A stretch of 64,000 nt of DNA, taken from Bacteroidales bacterium. Lineage in GTDB: Bacteria; Bacteroidota; Bacteroidia; Bacteroidales; P3. The stretch covers positions 1 to 64,000 of the forward strand of contig JAIKVZ010000035.1 of the NCBI GenBank assembly GCA_024685285.1, written 5' to 3'. The notes beneath the pieces are model-generated. The model did no database searches and was not told the DNA's origin. It worked only from the letters and a program-made list of their open reading frames with translations. The translations under genes were made by a program, and so were the position numbers. Positions 17,160 to 25,753 of this stretch are shown here, piece by piece. Every line of letters begins with the position of its first letter. Within the stretch, counting starts at the first letter, position 1.

Positions 17160-18617
17160 ATGAAACAGAATGTATTGAAAGGACTCAAGCCGGAACGCGT
17201 GTGGCACTGGTTTGGGGAGATTATGGCCATCCCGCGGCCGTCGAAACACGAAGAACGAATCAGCGCATGGCTCGTTAATTGGGGTAAAGAGCATGGCCTC
17301 GAGACCCAAAGCGACAAGATTGGCAACGTGCTCATGCACAAGCCTGCCACAAAAGGCTACGAGAAGAGCCCCACAGTGTGCCTTCAGGCGCATATGGACA
17401 TGGTGTGCGAGAAAAACTCGGACAAGAAGTTTGACTTCATGAAAGACCCCATCCAGCCTGTATTGGACGGAGAGTGGCTCACGGCCGACGGCACCACCCT
17501 CGGCGCCGACGACGGTATTGGCGTGGCCGCCATACTTGCCATCCTCGAAGACAAGAAGATACAGCACCCCGCTCTCGAGGCCCTTATTACCGTGGACGAG
17601 GAGACTGGTCTCACCGGCGCCAACGGCCTGAGCAAGAGCTGGCTCAAAAGCGAGATTCTGCTCAACTTCGACGACGAGGACGAAGGTGAGTACTGCATAG
17701 GCTGCGCCGGAGGCATAGACACCACTGCCGAACTTGATTACAAACTGGTGGCTCCCGTCAAGGGCTACAAGGCTTTCCGTATCAAGGTGAGTGGCCTCGT
17801 CGGCGGTCACAGCGGCGACGACATCAACCGTGGTCGCGCTTGCGCCAACAAGCTCATCAACCGCATACTCTGGGAGGGGACATATAAGTACGGTATGCGC
17901 CTGGCCACCATCGACGGCGGTAATCTGCGCAACGCCATAGCCCGAGAGGCCGAAGCCGTAGTTTCCGTGCCCGACGAGCGTGTCCGTGCCTTCAAGGCCA
18001 TGTTCACCAAGATGAGCAAGGCCATGGTGTTCGAGTTCCGCAGCACTGAGCCGGATATGGAATTTGAGTTGCGCGATGCCGATATGCCAAAGAAACTCAT
18101 CGACAAAGAGACCCAGGGACGCCTTGTTGACCTCATCTATGCCTGCGCCCACGGCGTACTCGCCATGAGCCGCGAGATAGAGAATTTCGTCGAGACCAGC
18201 ACCAACCTCGCCAGCATCAAAATGAAGAATGGCGTTATCCATATCGCCACCAGCCAACGTAGCAGCGTCGAGAGTGCCAAGATGGCCGCCGCCGCCAAGT
18301 TGGAGAGCACCTTCCGTCTGGCCGGTTGTCGTGTGAAACACAGTGACGGCTACCCGGGCTGGACGCCCAATCCCGACAGCCGTGTGCTCAAAGTTGGTGT
18401 CGACGTCTACAAAAAGATGTACGGTCGCGAGCCCATAGTCCGCGCCATCCATGCCGGACTGGAATGCGGCCTGATAGGCGAGAAGTATCCCAACATGGAC
18501 ATGATCAGCTACGGCCCCACACTGCGCGGCGTGCACAGCCCCGACGAGCGCATAGAAATTAAAACCGTCGAGATGTTCTGGAACCAGACCTTAGAAATCC
18601 TCAAAAAACTGAAATAA
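17160..18617 (+). CDS. pepD: Aminoacyl-histidine dipeptidase (peptidase M20 family)
   Basis: Cytosolic zinc dipeptidase of 485 residues, the usual PepD length. Metal and catalytic sequences are visible: LQAHMDMVCEKN (about residues 76-87, zinc His and catalytic Asp), TLGADDGIGVAA near 115 (bridging Asp), ITVDEETGLTGA near 143 (catalytic Glu and ligand Glu), and GGHSGDDINRGRACA near 215 in the lid domain. The C-terminal ligand region is SYGPTLRGVHSPDERI near 455. The preceding -7 element supports the ATG at 17160. A terminator follows 8 bp after the stop, so the gene is probably monocistronic. Confidence 0.95.
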   Translation: MKQNVLKGLKPERVWHWFGEIMAIPRPSKHEERISAWLVNWGKEHGLETQSDKIGNVLMHKPATKGYEKSPTVCLQAHMDMVCEKNSDKKFDFMKDPIQPVLDGEWLTADGTTLGADDGIGVAAILAILEDKKIQHPALEALITVDEETGLTGANGLSKSWLKSEILLNFDDEDEGEYCIGCAGGIDTTAELDYKLVAPVKGYKAFRIKVSGLVGGHSGDDINRGRACANKLINRILWEGTYKYGMRLATIDGGNLRNAIAREAEAVVSVPDERVRAFKAMFTKMSKAMVFEFRSTEPDMEFELRDADMPKKLIDKETQGRLVDLIYACAHGVLAMSREIENFVETSTNLASIKMKNGVIHIATSQRSSVESAKMAAAAKLESTFRLAGCRVKHSDGYPGWTPNPDSRVLKVGVDVYKKMYGREPIVRAIHAGLECGLIGEKYPNMDMISYGPTLRGVHSPDERIEIKTVEMFWNQTLEILKKLK

Positions 18618-18625
18618 AATGAATG

Positions 18626-18657
18626 AGCGGCTGCCACGGGCGGCCGCTTCCTTTTTT
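18626..18657 (+). terminator. Terminator of pepD
   Basis: Stem AGCGGC-T-GCC (18626-18635) with GGC-G-GCCGCT (18639-18648), loop ACG, one T-G wobble, followed by TCCTTTTTT. Confidence 0.85.
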
Positions 18658-18669
18658 ATTGTGAAAAAG

Positions 18670-18686
18670 TTATGCCGTTGGCATAA
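18670..18686 (+). repeat. Small hairpin upstream of folE
   Basis: Perfect 7-bp inverted repeat TTATGCC-GTT-GGCATAA followed by TATTTTTTGCG. It may be a second weak terminator or mark the folE promoter, since TATTTTTTG is one base longer than the -7 consensus. Confidence 0.4.
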
Positions 18687-18737
18687 TATTTTTTGCGTTT
18701 TGACGTTATTATTGGAAACAATGACTTCAGCGAACCA

Positions 18738-19343
18738 ATGGAATTAGGATACCAAAAGATAGACAAATACGACGAACAGTGCGTGCAGGAGATGGCAGAA
18801 CATTATAAAGCCATTCTGCGACTGCTGGGCGAAGACCCCGACCGCGAAGGCCTCGTCAAGAGCCCGGAGCGCATAGCCAAGGCCATGCTCTTCTTCACCA
18901 ACGGCTACGACCTCAACCCCGAGGAGATACTGCGCTCGGCCATGTTCCACGAAGACTACAAGCAGATGGTGGTAGTGAAGGATATAGAGCTCTACTCCCT
19001 CTGCGAGCACCACATGGTGCCCTTTGTCGGCAAAGCCCATGTGGCCTATATACCCAACGGCACCATAGTAGGTCTGAGCAAGATACCGCGCGTGGTCGAC
19101 GCCTACGCCCGCCGTCTGCAAGTGCAGGAACGCCTCACCAAACAAATCAAAGACTGCATACAAAACACCCTCAACCCGCTGGGTGTAGCCGTGGTCATCG
19201 AGGCGCAGCACATGTGCATGAGTATGCGCGGCGTGCAGAAGCAGAACAGTGTGACAACCACCAGCGACTTCACGGGAGCCTTCATGAAGGACCCTAAAAC
19301 CCGTGAGGAGTTTATGCATATCATAGGAGTAAATCTGCATTGA
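18738..19343 (+). CDS. folE: GTP cyclohydrolase I
   Basis: Converts GTP to dihydroneopterin triphosphate, the first step of folate (or queuosine-type pterin) synthesis. The 201-residue protein has the zinc and catalytic sequences [22 protein letters not shown] near residues 84-105 and [22 protein letters not shown] near 155-176, including both zinc cysteines. The ATG at 18738 gives the usual family length; a TTG at 18693 would add 15 residues. The gene is followed 5 bp later by the LolA-like gene. Confidence 0.96.
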   Translation: MELGYQKIDKYDEQCVQEMAEHYKAILRLLGEDPDREGLVKSPERIAKAMLFFTNGYDLNPEEILRSAMFHEDYKQMVVVKDIELYSLCEHHMVPFVGKAHVAYIPNGTIVGLSKIPRVVDAYARRLQVQERLTKQIKDCIQNTLNPLGVAVVIEAQHMCMSMRGVQKQNSVTTTSDFTGAFMKDPKTREEFMHIIGVNLH

Positions 19344-19348
19344 AAGCT

Positions 19349-19996
19349 ATGAAAAAGATATTGACAGCCTGCACTTTGTTACTTGCCTTGTTTGCCGCAC
19401 AGGCCCAGATTACGCATACCGACAAGGGTGGCCTCGACAAGCGTGCCGACGAAATCTTGAAACGTGCTGCGGCCAAGATGGGTGGCACTGTCTCTTTTGA
19501 CGTTAAGGCCACCATGACGGGAGCCGACAAGAAGGTGGCCACCACCGCCAACGCCGCGGTGCTATATAGCAAGGGCCGCTACCGCATGACCGCCGACGAC
19601 TATGTGCTCTACTGCGACGGCTCGTCGGTGTGCCAGTGGAACCGTCAGGCTAAGGAGTTGGTGATCAACCCTATGGCCGAAGGCGAGGTGAACCTGATGA
19701 ATCCTTCGGCTCTGTTGGCCAACTATGCCAAGAATTTCCGCCCAAAATACATACGCACCGAGCCCGACGGCACTGCCGTGATAGACTTGCAACCGCGCCA
19801 GGCCGCCTCATACCATAAGGTGCGCCTGCTAATAACAGAGAAAAGCGGCTTGCTCAAGAAAATCGAGGTGCACCGCTACGACTCTTCGCGAGAGGAGTTT
19901 GTTATCAGCCGTTTTGCCAATGCGCGTGCCACAGAGGCCGATTTCCGCTTCGACACCAAAGCCCATCCCGAGGTCGAGGTGATAGACATGAGGTAG
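19349..19996 (+). CDS. LolA-like outer-membrane lipoprotein carrier protein
   Basis: Periplasmic protein of 215 residues with signal peptide MKKILTACTLLLALFAAQAQ. The sequence after it follows the LolA/LolB-like fold pattern: an N-terminal helix (DKRADEILKRAAAKMGG), then a series of short strands including YSKGRYRMTADDYVLYCDGSS and EEFVISRFANAR. LolA carries lipoproteins from the inner to the outer membrane. Bacteroidetes often have several LolA-like paralogues, so equivalence to E. coli LolA is not certain. The ATG at 19349 is preferred to a TTG at 19340. It follows folE by 5 bp and precedes tsaB by 30 bp. Confidence 0.83.
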   Translation: MKKILTACTLLLALFAAQAQITHTDKGGLDKRADEILKRAAAKMGGTVSFDVKATMTGADKKVATTANAAVLYSKGRYRMTADDYVLYCDGSSVCQWNRQAKELVINPMAEGEVNLMNPSALLANYAKNFRPKYIRTEPDGTAVIDLQPRQAASYHKVRLLITEKSGLLKKIEVHRYDSSREEFVISRFANARATEADFRFDTKAHPEVEVIDMR

Positions 19997-20026
19997 GGTA
20001 TAGTCCATATTTAGAGTTTTGTTGAG

Positions 20027-20737
20027 ATGACAATATTGCTGCTCGAAACCGCCACCGAAGTCTGTTCCACCGCCATAGTGCGCGACGGGCAGTTGCTGTG
20101 TCAGCGCCGCTCGACCGAGCCCAACGCCCACTCGAGTCTGCTGGCCGTGTTTGTGGACCAGATGTTGGTCGAAGCCGGCTTGGGACCGAGCAGCCTCGAT
20201 GCCGTGTGCGTCTCGGCAGGACCAGGCAGCTACACCGGTCTGCGCATAGGAGTCAGCACGGCCAAGGGTCTTTGCTACGGCTTGCAAATACCGCTTTTGT
20301 CAGTGCCAACGCTACGTTCCATGGCCGCACTATATTATGAGCAACATCCGGACTATGGCGGCCGCGTGTGCCCAATGCTCGATGCCCGCCGCATGGAGTG
20401 CTACACAGCTTTTTTTGCACGCACCGCGGACGGCGTGGAACAGTTGGCTGAGACCTCCGCCGACGTTATTGTTGAAGGACTGTATGACAACTGGCTCGAC
20501 AGCGGCGAAGTAACCTTTATAGGCCCAGGCGCCGCCAAGACCCAACCCCTGCTGAGTCGCCATCCCAATGCACGGTTTGACACTACATTCGCGCTATCGG
20601 CTATGGGCATGGCCGCAGAAGCCGAGCGTGCCCTGCGAGAGGGCAGAGTAGAGGACGTGGCCTACTTCGAACCCCTCTATCTCAAGGATTTTGTGGCCAA
20701 GAAAGCCGCGGTTCGTGGTCTGTTCAAAAACCAATAA
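20027..20737 (+). CDS. tsaB: tRNA threonylcarbamoyladenosine biosynthesis protein TsaB
   Basis: ASKHA-fold partner of TsaD in making the t6A modification at position 37 of ANN-decoding tRNAs. The 236-residue chain begins MTILLLETATEVCSTAIV, the family's LxIDT-like start, and has the diagnostic VSAGPGSYTGLRIGVSTAKGLCYG segment near residues 62-85, then MLDARRMECYTAFF near 117-130. Length fits TsaB (220-240). The next gene begins 3 bp after the stop. Confidence 0.94.
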   Translation: MTILLLETATEVCSTAIVRDGQLLCQRRSTEPNAHSSLLAVFVDQMLVEAGLGPSSLDAVCVSAGPGSYTGLRIGVSTAKGLCYGLQIPLLSVPTLRSMAALYYEQHPDYGGRVCPMLDARRMECYTAFFARTADGVEQLAETSADVIVEGLYDNWLDSGEVTFIGPGAAKTQPLLSRHPNARFDTTFALSAMGMAAEAERALREGRVEDVAYFEPLYLKDFVAKKAAVRGLFKNQ

Positions 20738-20740
20738 CCT

Positions 20741-21820
20741 ATGCTCGGATATGTTGCCAGAAGACTGCTCTACGGACTCCTCGTCGTTTTTGGCGTGGTG
20801 ACGCTGGTCTTTTTTCTGTTCAACATACTGCCCGGCGACCCGGCCCGCATGATGTTGGGACAGCGTGCCGACGCCGAGAGCATTGCCATGATTAACCGCG
20901 ACTTGGGTCGCGACCGCCCTGTGGCGGTGCAGTATGTGGCCTACCTCAACGACTTGGCACCGGTGTCGCTGCACAACAATGCCGACCCCGAGCACTATTT
21001 CTACCTTTCCGATGAGAAATACGCCCCATACGCAACCCTTTTTACCATAGGCAACACCACCGTGGTGGCCAAACAACCCTATCTGCGCCGCTCATACCAA
21101 AGCAAACGCAAAGTGAGCGAGGTGATTGCCGCAGCCTTCCCACAAACCGCCATGCTGGCCGTGGTGGCTATGGCTTTTGCACTCATAGTGGGCATATTGC
21201 TCGGCGTGCTCTCGGCGCTGCACAAAGACTCGTGGATTGACCGCCTGGCGTTGGTGCTCTCCACGCTTGGTATGTCGCTGCCGTCTTTTTTTGCCGCCAT
21301 ACTCATCGCGTGGCTTTTTGCCTACGTGTTGGCCGACTTCACCCACCTCAATATGTTCGGCAACCTCTACACGGTTGACGACTACGGCACGGGCGAGTAT
21401 ATTGACCTCAAGAACCTGATACTGCCCGCCTTCACCCTCGGCATACGTCCGCTGGCCACCCTCACACAGCTCACCAAGAACTCGATGCTCGAGGTGCTCT
21501 CGCAAGACCACATTCGCACAGCTCGCGCCAAAGGCCTCAAGTGGCGCCGCGTGGTGCTGCACCATGCCTTGCGCGGTGCCATGAACCCCGTGGTGACCTC
21601 AGCCTCGGGCTGGTTGGCAAGCCTGCTGGCCGGTGCAGTGTTTGTAGAGTATGTCTTTGACTGGAAGGGTATGGGCATCGTGATAGTCGACGGGCTGGAA
21701 AAGTACGATTTTCCGGTTGTGATGGGGGCCATACTTTTTGTGTGCCTACTGATAGTGGTGATCAATATCGTCACCGACATACTTTACGCAGTGTTAGACC
21801 CCAGAGTAAGAGTACGTTAG
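20741..21820 (+). CDS. ABC transporter permease, DppB/OppB type
   Basis: Inner-membrane subunit of a peptide/nickel-type ABC importer, 359 residues. The N-terminus MLGYVARRLLYGLLVVFGVVTLVFFLF is the typical first helix of this family and is followed by LPGDPARMMLGQ. The EAA-type loop that contacts the ATPase is IRTARAKGLKWRRVVLHHALRGAMNPVV near residues 258-285. About six hydrophobic segments are seen. The periplasmic segment between TM1 and TM2 (about residues 45-120) is longer than in proteobacterial DppB. No second permease, ATPase or binding protein is adjacent, so its partners must be encoded elsewhere. Confidence 0.93.
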   Translation: MLGYVARRLLYGLLVVFGVVTLVFFLFNILPGDPARMMLGQRADAESIAMINRDLGRDRPVAVQYVAYLNDLAPVSLHNNADPEHYFYLSDEKYAPYATLFTIGNTTVVAKQPYLRRSYQSKRKVSEVIAAAFPQTAMLAVVAMAFALIVGILLGVLSALHKDSWIDRLALVLSTLGMSLPSFFAAILIAWLFAYVLADFTHLNMFGNLYTVDDYGTGEYIDLKNLILPAFTLGIRPLATLTQLTKNSMLEVLSQDHIRTARAKGLKWRRVVLHHALRGAMNPVVTSASGWLASLLAGAVFVEYVFDWKGMGIVIVDGLEKYDFPVVMGAILFVCLLIVVINIVTDILYAVLDPRVRVR

Positions 21821-21847
21821 AGGTGCTGTGGTCGGGCCGAATATGCC

Positions 21848-21920
21848 TTTTGTTCGGAAATTTTGTGCCGACCGCCGAACCTTACCCGATGTTGACCCGA
21901 CCTTAACCCGAACCTAACCT
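21848..21920 (-). repeat. Dispersed intergenic repeat, copy 2
   Basis: Read on the minus strand the core runs from 21920 to 21875: AGGTTAGGTTCGGG-TTAAGGTCGGGTCAAC-ATCGGGTAAGGTTCGG, followed by the distal element CCGAACAAAA at 21857-21848. It is downstream of the ABC permease gene. Confidence 0.85.
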
Positions 21921-21982
21921 ATTTAAGGTGCTGAAATCCAGTATGTTATATCGTATTTATTTAAAGTGGTGAAAATCAGTAC
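21921..21982 (+). repeat. Imperfect 24-bp direct repeat pair
   Basis: ATTTAAGGTGCTGAAATCCA (start 21921) and ATTTAAAGTGGTGAAAATCA (start 21959), each extended by GTA, are alike at about 20 of 24 positions and spaced 38 bp apart. The first abuts repeat copy 2. Possible regulatory sites upstream of aguB. Confidence 0.5.
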
Positions 21983-22063
21983 ATTGAGTTATTTTGGTGG
22001 TTGCGGTTGGTTGTGTTGAAAAGTTTTTTTTTGGCGGGGCGTGGTCAATCCAGTTTTTTTGTG

Positions 22064-22071
22064 TATCTTTG
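22064..22071 (+). promoter_or_regulatory. Candidate -7 element of aguBA
   Basis: TATCTTTG followed by CAAG, a perfect TAnnTTTG, 21 bp before the ATG at 22092. It excludes an upstream in-frame start at 22041. Confidence 0.6.
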
Positions 22072-22091
22072 CAAGTTCAAACCACCGAGCT

Positions 22092-22955
22092 ATGAAAGTA
22101 AAAGTTGGATACCTCCAGATGGCCTGCGGGCCTGACAAACAGCAGAATATAGCGCGCTACACCGAGCAGGTGCGCCGTTTGGCGGCCGGCGGAGCACAGA
22201 TAATATGCTTGCAGGAACTGTTCGCGTCGCTCTATTTTTGCGACGAGGAGCGCTACGAGAATTTCAAGCTGGCCGAGCCCATCCCCGAGGGTCCCACGTC
22301 GCAGCACTTTTCGGCCTTGGCCGCCGAGTTGGGCGTGGTGATAGTCTGCTCCATGTTCGAGAAGAGGGCCGAGGGGCTCTACCACAACACCACCGCGGTG
22401 TTCGACTCCGACGGCTCATATTTGGGTAAGTACCGTAAAATGCACATCCCCGACGACCCGGGCTATTACGAGAAGTTCTATTTTACCCCCGGCGACTTGG
22501 GCTACCGCGTGTTCCACACCCGTTTCGCCACCATAGGCGTGCTTATTTGCTGGGACCAGTGGTATCCCGAGGCCTCGCGCATCACTGCGCTCATGGGTGC
22601 GCAGATATTGTTCTACCCAACCGCCATAGGCTGGGATGTGCGTCAGAACGAAGCCGACAACCGCGAGCAGTATGAGGCTTGGCAGACCATACAGCGCAGC
22701 CATGCCGTGGCCAACGGTGTTCCGGTGGTGAGTGTGAACCGCACCGGTCTCGAGGGTGGTATGCAGTTCTGGGGCGGCAGCTTTGTCACCAACGCCTTTG
22801 GACGCGTGCTCTACCAGTCGCCGCACAAAGAGGAGGATCTCCATATCGAAGAACTCGAACTGGACCAGACCGACCACTACCGCCGCCACTGGCCCTACCT
22901 GCGCGACCGCCGCATTGACTCTTACAACCCGATACTCAAAAGATACATTGACTGA
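22092..22955 (+). CDS. aguB: N-carbamoylputrescine amidase
   Basis: Nitrilase-superfamily enzyme that hydrolyses N-carbamoylputrescine to putrescine, CO2 and ammonia. The catalytic triad is in place in 287 residues: Glu in IICLQELFASLYFC (near 43), Lys in GKYRKMHIPDDPGYYEKFYF (near 116) and Cys in VLICWDQWYPEAS (near 153). The FYFTPGD and AIGWD segments are characteristic of the AguB group. The ATG at 22092 follows the -7 element at the usual distance. It is 24 bp upstream of agmatine deiminase, so the pair performs consecutive steps from agmatine to putrescine. Confidence 0.94.
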   Translation: MKVKVGYLQMACGPDKQQNIARYTEQVRRLAAGGAQIICLQELFASLYFCDEERYENFKLAEPIPEGPTSQHFSALAAELGVVIVCSMFEKRAEGLYHNTTAVFDSDGSYLGKYRKMHIPDDPGYYEKFYFTPGDLGYRVFHTRFATIGVLICWDQWYPEASRITALMGAQILFYPTAIGWDVRQNEADNREQYEAWQTIQRSHAVANGVPVVSVNRTGLEGGMQFWGGSFVTNAFGRVLYQSPHKEEDLHIEELELDQTDHYRRHWPYLRDRRIDSYNPILKRYID

Positions 22956-22979
22956 ACCGTTACCTAAAAGCACGTTGCA

Positions 22980-24020
22980 ATGACCCCCAAAGAACTTGGC
23001 TACTATATGCCTGCCGAATGGCATCGTCACGAGGCTACCTGGCTCACCTATCCGCATAACGAGGATTCGTGGCCGGGCAAGATTGAAACCATCTTTCCAT
23101 CGTATCACCTGTTTGTCAAGACTTTGGCCGAAGACGAACAGGTGCACATCAATGTCAATGACCTCGCTATGCAGGAACGTGTGGCGAAGGCTCTGGAGGC
23201 CGTTGGCGCCAACATGGCCAACGTGGTGTTCCACCTCTTCCCCTCAAACGATGCCTGGTGCCGCGACCACGGCCCGGCGTTCCTGCTCAACCATAACGAC
23301 AGCAAAAAGCGTGCCATAGTGAACTGGAACCACAACGCGTGGGGCGGCAAATATCCCTACGACCTTGATACTGAGATACCCCGTCATGTTCATAACTTTT
23401 TGCCCGGCATGGAGCTTTTCGAGCCCGGCATTGTCATGGAGGGGGGCAGTATTGACGTCAACGGCTGCGGCGACCTGCTCACTACCACTTCGTGCCTACT
23501 CAACCCCAACCGCAATCCCTCGCTGAGCCAGGACCAGATTGAGCGTTACCTGTGCGACTATTATGGCGTTGACAATGTGATTTGGCTGGGCGACGGCATT
23601 GTGGGCGACGACACCGACGGCCATGTCGACGACCTCTCGCGCTTCGTCTCGGCCGACACCATCGTTACCGCCGTTGAGGAGGATGTGTGGGACGAGAACT
23701 ACGAACCTCTGCGCAAGAACCTGGCTCAACTGAAGCGTTGCCGCTTAGCCAACGGCAAACAGCCCACGGTGGTGGAACTGCCGATGCCCGACATGGTGTT
23801 CTACGACAACCAGCGCCTGCCAGCCTCATACGCCAACTTCTATCTCGCCAACGGCAAGGTTATTTTCCCCACCTACCGTTGTCTTACCGACAATGAAGCA
23901 GCCTACATACTGGAGGCCTGTTTCCCCGACCGCGAGGTGGTGGGCATTGACTCTACCGACATTATCTGGGGCTTGGGCAGCTTTCACTGTCTGAGCCAGC
24001 AAATGCCGGCGGCAGAATAA
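22980..24020 (+). CDS. aguA: Agmatine deiminase
   Basis: Converts agmatine to N-carbamoylputrescine and ammonia (guanidino-modifying enzyme superfamily). The 346-residue protein has the catalytic elements of the family: substrate-binding WCRDHGPAFLLN near residue 86, MEGGSIDVNGCGDLLTT near 151, DDTDGHVDDLSRFV near 206 (catalytic His) and the nucleophilic Cys in GLGSFHCLSQQMPAAE at the C-terminus. It feeds its product to AguB, encoded just upstream. Agmatine would come from arginine decarboxylase, which is not in the window. Confidence 0.95.
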   Translation: MTPKELGYYMPAEWHRHEATWLTYPHNEDSWPGKIETIFPSYHLFVKTLAEDEQVHINVNDLAMQERVAKALEAVGANMANVVFHLFPSNDAWCRDHGPAFLLNHNDSKKRAIVNWNHNAWGGKYPYDLDTEIPRHVHNFLPGMELFEPGIVMEGGSIDVNGCGDLLTTTSCLLNPNRNPSLSQDQIERYLCDYYGVDNVIWLGDGIVGDDTDGHVDDLSRFVSADTIVTAVEEDVWDENYEPLRKNLAQLKRCRLANGKQPTVVELPMPDMVFYDNQRLPASYANFYLANGKVIFPTYRCLTDNEAAYILEACFPDREVVGIDSTDIIWGLGSFHCLSQQMPAAE

Positions 24021-24041
24021 ATCAAAACATAGACCAATCAA

Positions 24042-25655
24042 ATGAAAAAAATCGTCATACTACTCATCGCTGCCACATTGGCGCTGCCGGCCTCGGCGCA
24101 GCTCTTTGGCCGCAAAAAAAATGCCAAAGCCGCCGCACCTGACAAAATGGCAGTCGATACCTCGACCTCTGCCAACCGAGTGTTGGAACTGATGGACTTG
24201 GTGCGCAGCAACTATGTGGAGACCCCCGACATGAACCGTTTGAGCGAGGAGGCTGTTAAGGCTATGCTCAAATCGCTCGACCCCCACAGTGTTTATATCG
24301 CTGCCAAGGATGTTGAGCGCGCCAACGAGGGGTTGCAGGGCAATTTCGAGGGTGTGGGTGTGTCGTTCCAGATAGTGAGCGACACCATAAGCGTTACCTC
24401 GGTGATAAGCGGTGGCCCGTCGGAGAAAGTGGGTATTATGGTGGGTGACAAGTTTCTGCGCATTGACGGCGACGCCGCCACTGGCGACAGTATCAAGAAC
24501 GACTTCGTCTTCAAGCACCTGCGCGGCAAGAAAGGGACCACCGTGGTGGTCGATGTGCTGCGGCAGGGAAAGGTATACACTTTTCACATAGTGCGCGACA
24601 AAATACCGATTTACTCGGTAGACACCTATTTCATGGCCGACGATACCATTGGCTACATACGCCTAACACGTTTTGCACGCACTTCAGTAACCGAGGTTCG
24701 CAAAGCCATACACGACCTTCAGAAACAGGGTATGACAGCGCTCATGCTCGACCTGCGCGGGAACTCGGGTGGCTATCTTGATGTTGCCAACGCATTGGCC
24801 AACGAATTTCTGGCATCGGGTCAACTCATTGTGTACACTGAGGGTCGCGAGTCGCCGCGTCACAACTACCGCAGCAACAACTACGGCAGTTTCCGCAAAG
24901 GCCGGTTGGTGGTGCTTATCGACGAGGGCTCGGCTTCGGCCTCTGAGATCGTGTCGGGTGCAGTTCAGGACTGGGACCGCGGCGTTCTGGTTGGCCGTCG
25001 CTCGTTTGGCAAAGGCCTGGTGCAACGTATGTTCCAGCTCAAGGACGGCGCTCAGGTGCGCCTCACCACAGCCCGTTACTACACGCCGTCGGGACGTTGT
25101 ATCCAAAAACCTTATGACGACGGTGCCGAAGAATATCAGAAAGACGTGAGCAACCGCTACAAGCACGGCGAGTTGGTCAATGCCGACTCAATACATTTCC
25201 CGGATTCTCTCAAATTCAAGACTGCCAAGGGGCGCACCGTTTACGGCGGTGGCGGCATAATGCCAGATGTTTTTGTGCCGCTCGACACTATGCGTCTGAG
25301 CGACTATTGCATAAGCGTGCGCGGCAAAGGCCTCTTCAATACGTATTCGTTACAGTGGGCCGATGCCCATCGCGGCCAAGCCGAGGTGGTCGATTTTGAA
25401 ACTTTCGTAGCTAACTATGATAGTTTCGGACTCGACAGCCTCTTTGCCGCCGAGGCTATTGAGAAGGGCGTGGTTCGCGATGTAGAGAAAGAGGCCTTGG
25501 AACCCGAGCGTACCGCCCGCAGCGACAAGTATATGCAGCTGCTGCTCAAAGCCAATGTAGCGCGCAACTTGTTCGGCATTGAGTACTACTACAAAGTGAT
25601 GAAGGAGATGGACGATGGCTACAATACAGCCCTCAAACAGCTGCAAACCAAATGA
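24042..25655 (+). CDS. C-terminal processing peptidase, S41 family (CtpA-like)
   Basis: Periplasmic serine protease of 537 residues with signal peptide MKKIVILLIAATLALPASAQ. A PDZ domain covers about residues 95-175 (GVGVSFQIV...SGGPSEKVGIMVGDKFLRIDGD). The S41 core follows: LDLRGNSGGYLDVA near 237, catalytic Ser region DEGSASASEIVSGAV near 294-308, and catalytic Lys in RRSFGKGLVQ near 325. A C-terminal region of about 170 residues beyond the core is common in the Bacteroidetes forms. Substrates are unknown; the family trims C-termini of exported proteins. It starts 21 bp after aguA and may share its transcript by position only. Confidence 0.93.
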   Translation: MKKIVILLIAATLALPASAQLFGRKKNAKAAAPDKMAVDTSTSANRVLELMDLVRSNYVETPDMNRLSEEAVKAMLKSLDPHSVYIAAKDVERANEGLQGNFEGVGVSFQIVSDTISVTSVISGGPSEKVGIMVGDKFLRIDGDAATGDSIKNDFVFKHLRGKKGTTVVVDVLRQGKVYTFHIVRDKIPIYSVDTYFMADDTIGYIRLTRFARTSVTEVRKAIHDLQKQGMTALMLDLRGNSGGYLDVANALANEFLASGQLIVYTEGRESPRHNYRSNNYGSFRKGRLVVLIDEGSASASEIVSGAVQDWDRGVLVGRRSFGKGLVQRMFQLKDGAQVRLTTARYYTPSGRCIQKPYDDGAEEYQKDVSNRYKHGELVNADSIHFPDSLKFKTAKGRTVYGGGGIMPDVFVPLDTMRLSDYCISVRGKGLFNTYSLQWADAHRGQAEVVDFETFVANYDSFGLDSLFAAEAIEKGVVRDVEKEALEPERTARSDKYMQLLLKANVARNLFGIEYYYKVMKEMDDGYNTALKQLQTK

Positions 25656-25660
25656 TTTTT

Positions 25661-25690
25661 TTGTAGTATGTGGAAAAATTTGTATATTTG
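25661..25690 (+). promoter_or_regulatory. Promoter of arcA
   Basis: TTG at 25661-25663 and TATATTTG at 25683-25690, spacing 19 bp: a good match to the Bacteroidetes -33/-7 consensus. It begins 5 bp after the ctpA stop and 63 bp before the ATG at 25754. Confidence 0.65.
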
Positions 25691-25753
25691 CAATGAGACA
25701 ATTGGCACCTCTGTTTATAGAGTGTGCTGATATTTAGTATTTTAAAGCATTTT

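Noticed and set aside
17118-18536. 472-codon open frame on the minus strand
   Set aside because: Antisense to pepD across nearly its full length; the translation is low-complexity Val/Ala/His/Gly with no family resemblance.
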